Shown here piece by piece: positions 62,741 through 64,000 of a stretch of DNA of 64,000 bases. Numbering within the stretch: position 1 is the stretch's first letter; the number at the start of each line of letters is the position of its first letter. Origin of the DNA: Cryptococcus deneoformans JEC21 (taxonomy: Eukaryota > Basidiomycota > Tremellomycetes > Tremellales > Cryptococcaceae); assembly GCF_000091045.1 (NCBI RefSeq), contig NC_006683.1, forward strand, positions 43,941-107,940. Reading direction: 5' to 3'. The position numbers and the translations under genes are program-made. Under the pieces are notes generated by a model that saw only the letters and a list, made by a program, of their open reading frames with translations, was not told the DNA's origin and searched no databases.

Positions 62741-63288
62741 GACGGTGTAGGGAAATACCCGGGTCTACTATTGGTTAAACGATCCAGTTGGTTCCGTTCC
62801 ACTGCCACCCACAGCAGATAACAGAATATCGACTTCTTGGTATCAATTCTACGGAATACAAAGCCTTCCTAGGTTTGGCTGTTGGTGGTCGATCTACTTA
62901 GTAATGATACTGACGATAGGTCGTTAGGTTGTGTAGTGGTAAATTGAATTCGGATCTCATGTCGAGTTGTTGTGACACAAAACAAAGGCGATGTCAGAGA
63001 GAGTGAATCCAAATAACTCACAGGTGTGAGAAACAAATACATGCTTGTTCTAATACGAAGCATTTCATTAGCGTCTACCGAACTGTACAGGTCTGAATTT
63101 TTTACAATGATGCATATAACAACTGAACAAGTCTACGACCGTGGACGGATGGAAACAATACCACGGCTGAAGAAAAGAAAAAGCGGACACTTTCTGATCT
63201 CCGTAAATTTGACCCATCCTGATACTTTAACACTTCGCTTTCATTTGAAAACATCCTGTTATCATTCTCACTCCCACCTCCACCGACT
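62741..63288. other. Intergenic
   Basis: Shared 5' side of the transporter relic and the terminal gene. Contains likely promoter sequence and no gene. Confidence 0.4.
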
Positions 63289-64000
63289 ATGTCCACCCAT
63301 TCCCATGTCGATCTCGTAAAGGCTCTTGAGAGCATCGATCAGAGTGTCCTTCATGACGATACTCTCTCCTCCCATGAACACACCCATCACGACCATCACC
63401 ACCACATCGCCGCAATTGGGCATCACCATGAAGCATCTGGGCGGCAAGAAGATCTTTCAGAATGGACGCGAGAGGAATTGCAAGCTGAGATTGTCAAGCT
63501 ACGACAAATGGCAGGGATTGCCAACGACAACAATATGGCGGCCGAAATGCTGCCTACATCTGCTGAAGGGTCGGTTGACCCTTCTTTGCGAGAGAACGCT
63601 CTCGTAACGTTGCCAGCTGAGGGAGGTGGCTCCAAAGGCAAGAGAAAGCGCAAATCCCCTACAAATGATGTCACAACGAGAAAGGTACAGAAAAGGCATA
63701 CAGAGACGGGGAAGAGGCTCGAGAAGGAAAGGAGAACGGAGCTGGCAAAAGTTGTCCGCAACAAGGTAGGTGTATCGACTCGTGACTTTGGCTAACTAGT
63801 TTAGATGCGTTCTTTGGTAGGCATGGAGTTCAACAACAGTCCGGTGCCCCAGCCAACGGTCAGTTTCTCAGAGGAGGAAAGAGGATTTACCCCTTTCGTA
63901 CCCGAATGGAGAAATATGCTCGATGAAGATAATCTTGCGGTGAGTTCTGTAGGCGAGAAACATGGCGGAAAGTTTAGCTGATATCGTGCAGTGGGTGGAC
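63289..64000 (+). CDS. Histidine-rich, nuclear-type protein (3' partial)
   Basis: Start ATG 63289. The N-terminus has a His-rich stretch (SHEHTHHDHHHHIAAIGHHH). A short helix (WTREELQAEIVKLRQMAGI, coiled-coil-like) and a basic cluster (KGKRKRKSPTNDVTTRKVQK) that could be a nuclear signal follow. Introns 63766-63804 and 63940-63991 have standard sites and keep the frame. The last exon starts at 63992 and runs off the window with WVD. The layout suggests a transcription or chromatin factor, but no defining domain is inside the window. Confidence 0.7.

Overview
The window is nuclear DNA from a basidiomycete yeast, most likely the Cryptococcus neoformans/gattii complex. Genes are broken by many short introns (about 40-80 nt, GT..AG, usually with a CTNAC branch site). 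Gene order is compact on both strands. The gene set (hybrid histidine kinase, Fpd1-like polysaccharide deacetylase, maltose-type permeases) fits Tremellomycetes. Species is inferred from protein style and gene content, not from a search.

Layout. 1-1.2 kb: 3' end of RRP12 (ribosome biogenesis). 2.0-13.2 kb: a maltose/alpha-glucoside cluster made of a Zn2Cys6 regulator, a GH13 alpha-glucosidase and a 12-TM sugar permease. The regulator and the glucosidase share a divergent promoter that carries a 77-78 bp tandem duplication. Between glucosidase and permease lies a 2.1 kb element with 616-bp terminal inverted repeats and no recognisable transposase. 13.2-19.1 kb: a gene-poor stretch holding three decayed genes in a row (alpha/beta hydrolase, Gfo/Idh/MocA-type oxidoreductase, RecQ-like helicase).

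19.1-24.5 kb: a 1,626-aa GAF/hybrid histidine kinase. 25.1-28.5 kb: an Mtr10/transportin-3 importin. 30.6-33.0 kb: divergent CMC4 (mitochondrial twin CX9C protein) and a SAC3/GANP (Thp3/Leng8) protein. 33.7-34.3 kb: a tiny membrane protein. 35.0-39.2 kb: a WDR48/UAF1-like WD-repeat protein. 40.1-42.2 kb: a Reb1/TTF-I-like Myb protein, divergent from a large intronless gene of unknown function (42.4-44.6 kb). 44.9-49.9 kb: a small unknown protein, a cupin, a glutathione peroxidase and a U1A/U2B''-type RRM protein. 50.3-52.3 kb: a VWA-domain protein. 52.8 kb: tRNA-Gly(GCC). 55.1-57.6 kb: a hexose-type transporter. 58.6-59.6 kb: a secreted chitin/chitosan deacetylase. 60.9-62.7 kb: a truncated, frameshifted MFS sugar-transporter relic. 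The last gene (63.3 kb to the edge) is a histidine-rich nuclear-type protein, cut by the window.

The accessory theme is sugar acquisition: one regulated maltose cluster, one intact hexose transporter and one dead transporter. The maltose cluster shows change in progress: a glucosidase intron begins with TT instead of GT, a regulatory region is duplicated, a permease 3' splice site is duplicated and an inverted-repeat element sits inside. I see no clearly new multi-gene system. The strongest leads are the inverted-repeat element, the abnormal glucosidase splice donor and the row of gene relics. Exon models were built by hand. For several genes the summed exon length is an exact multiple of three, which supports the splice choices.
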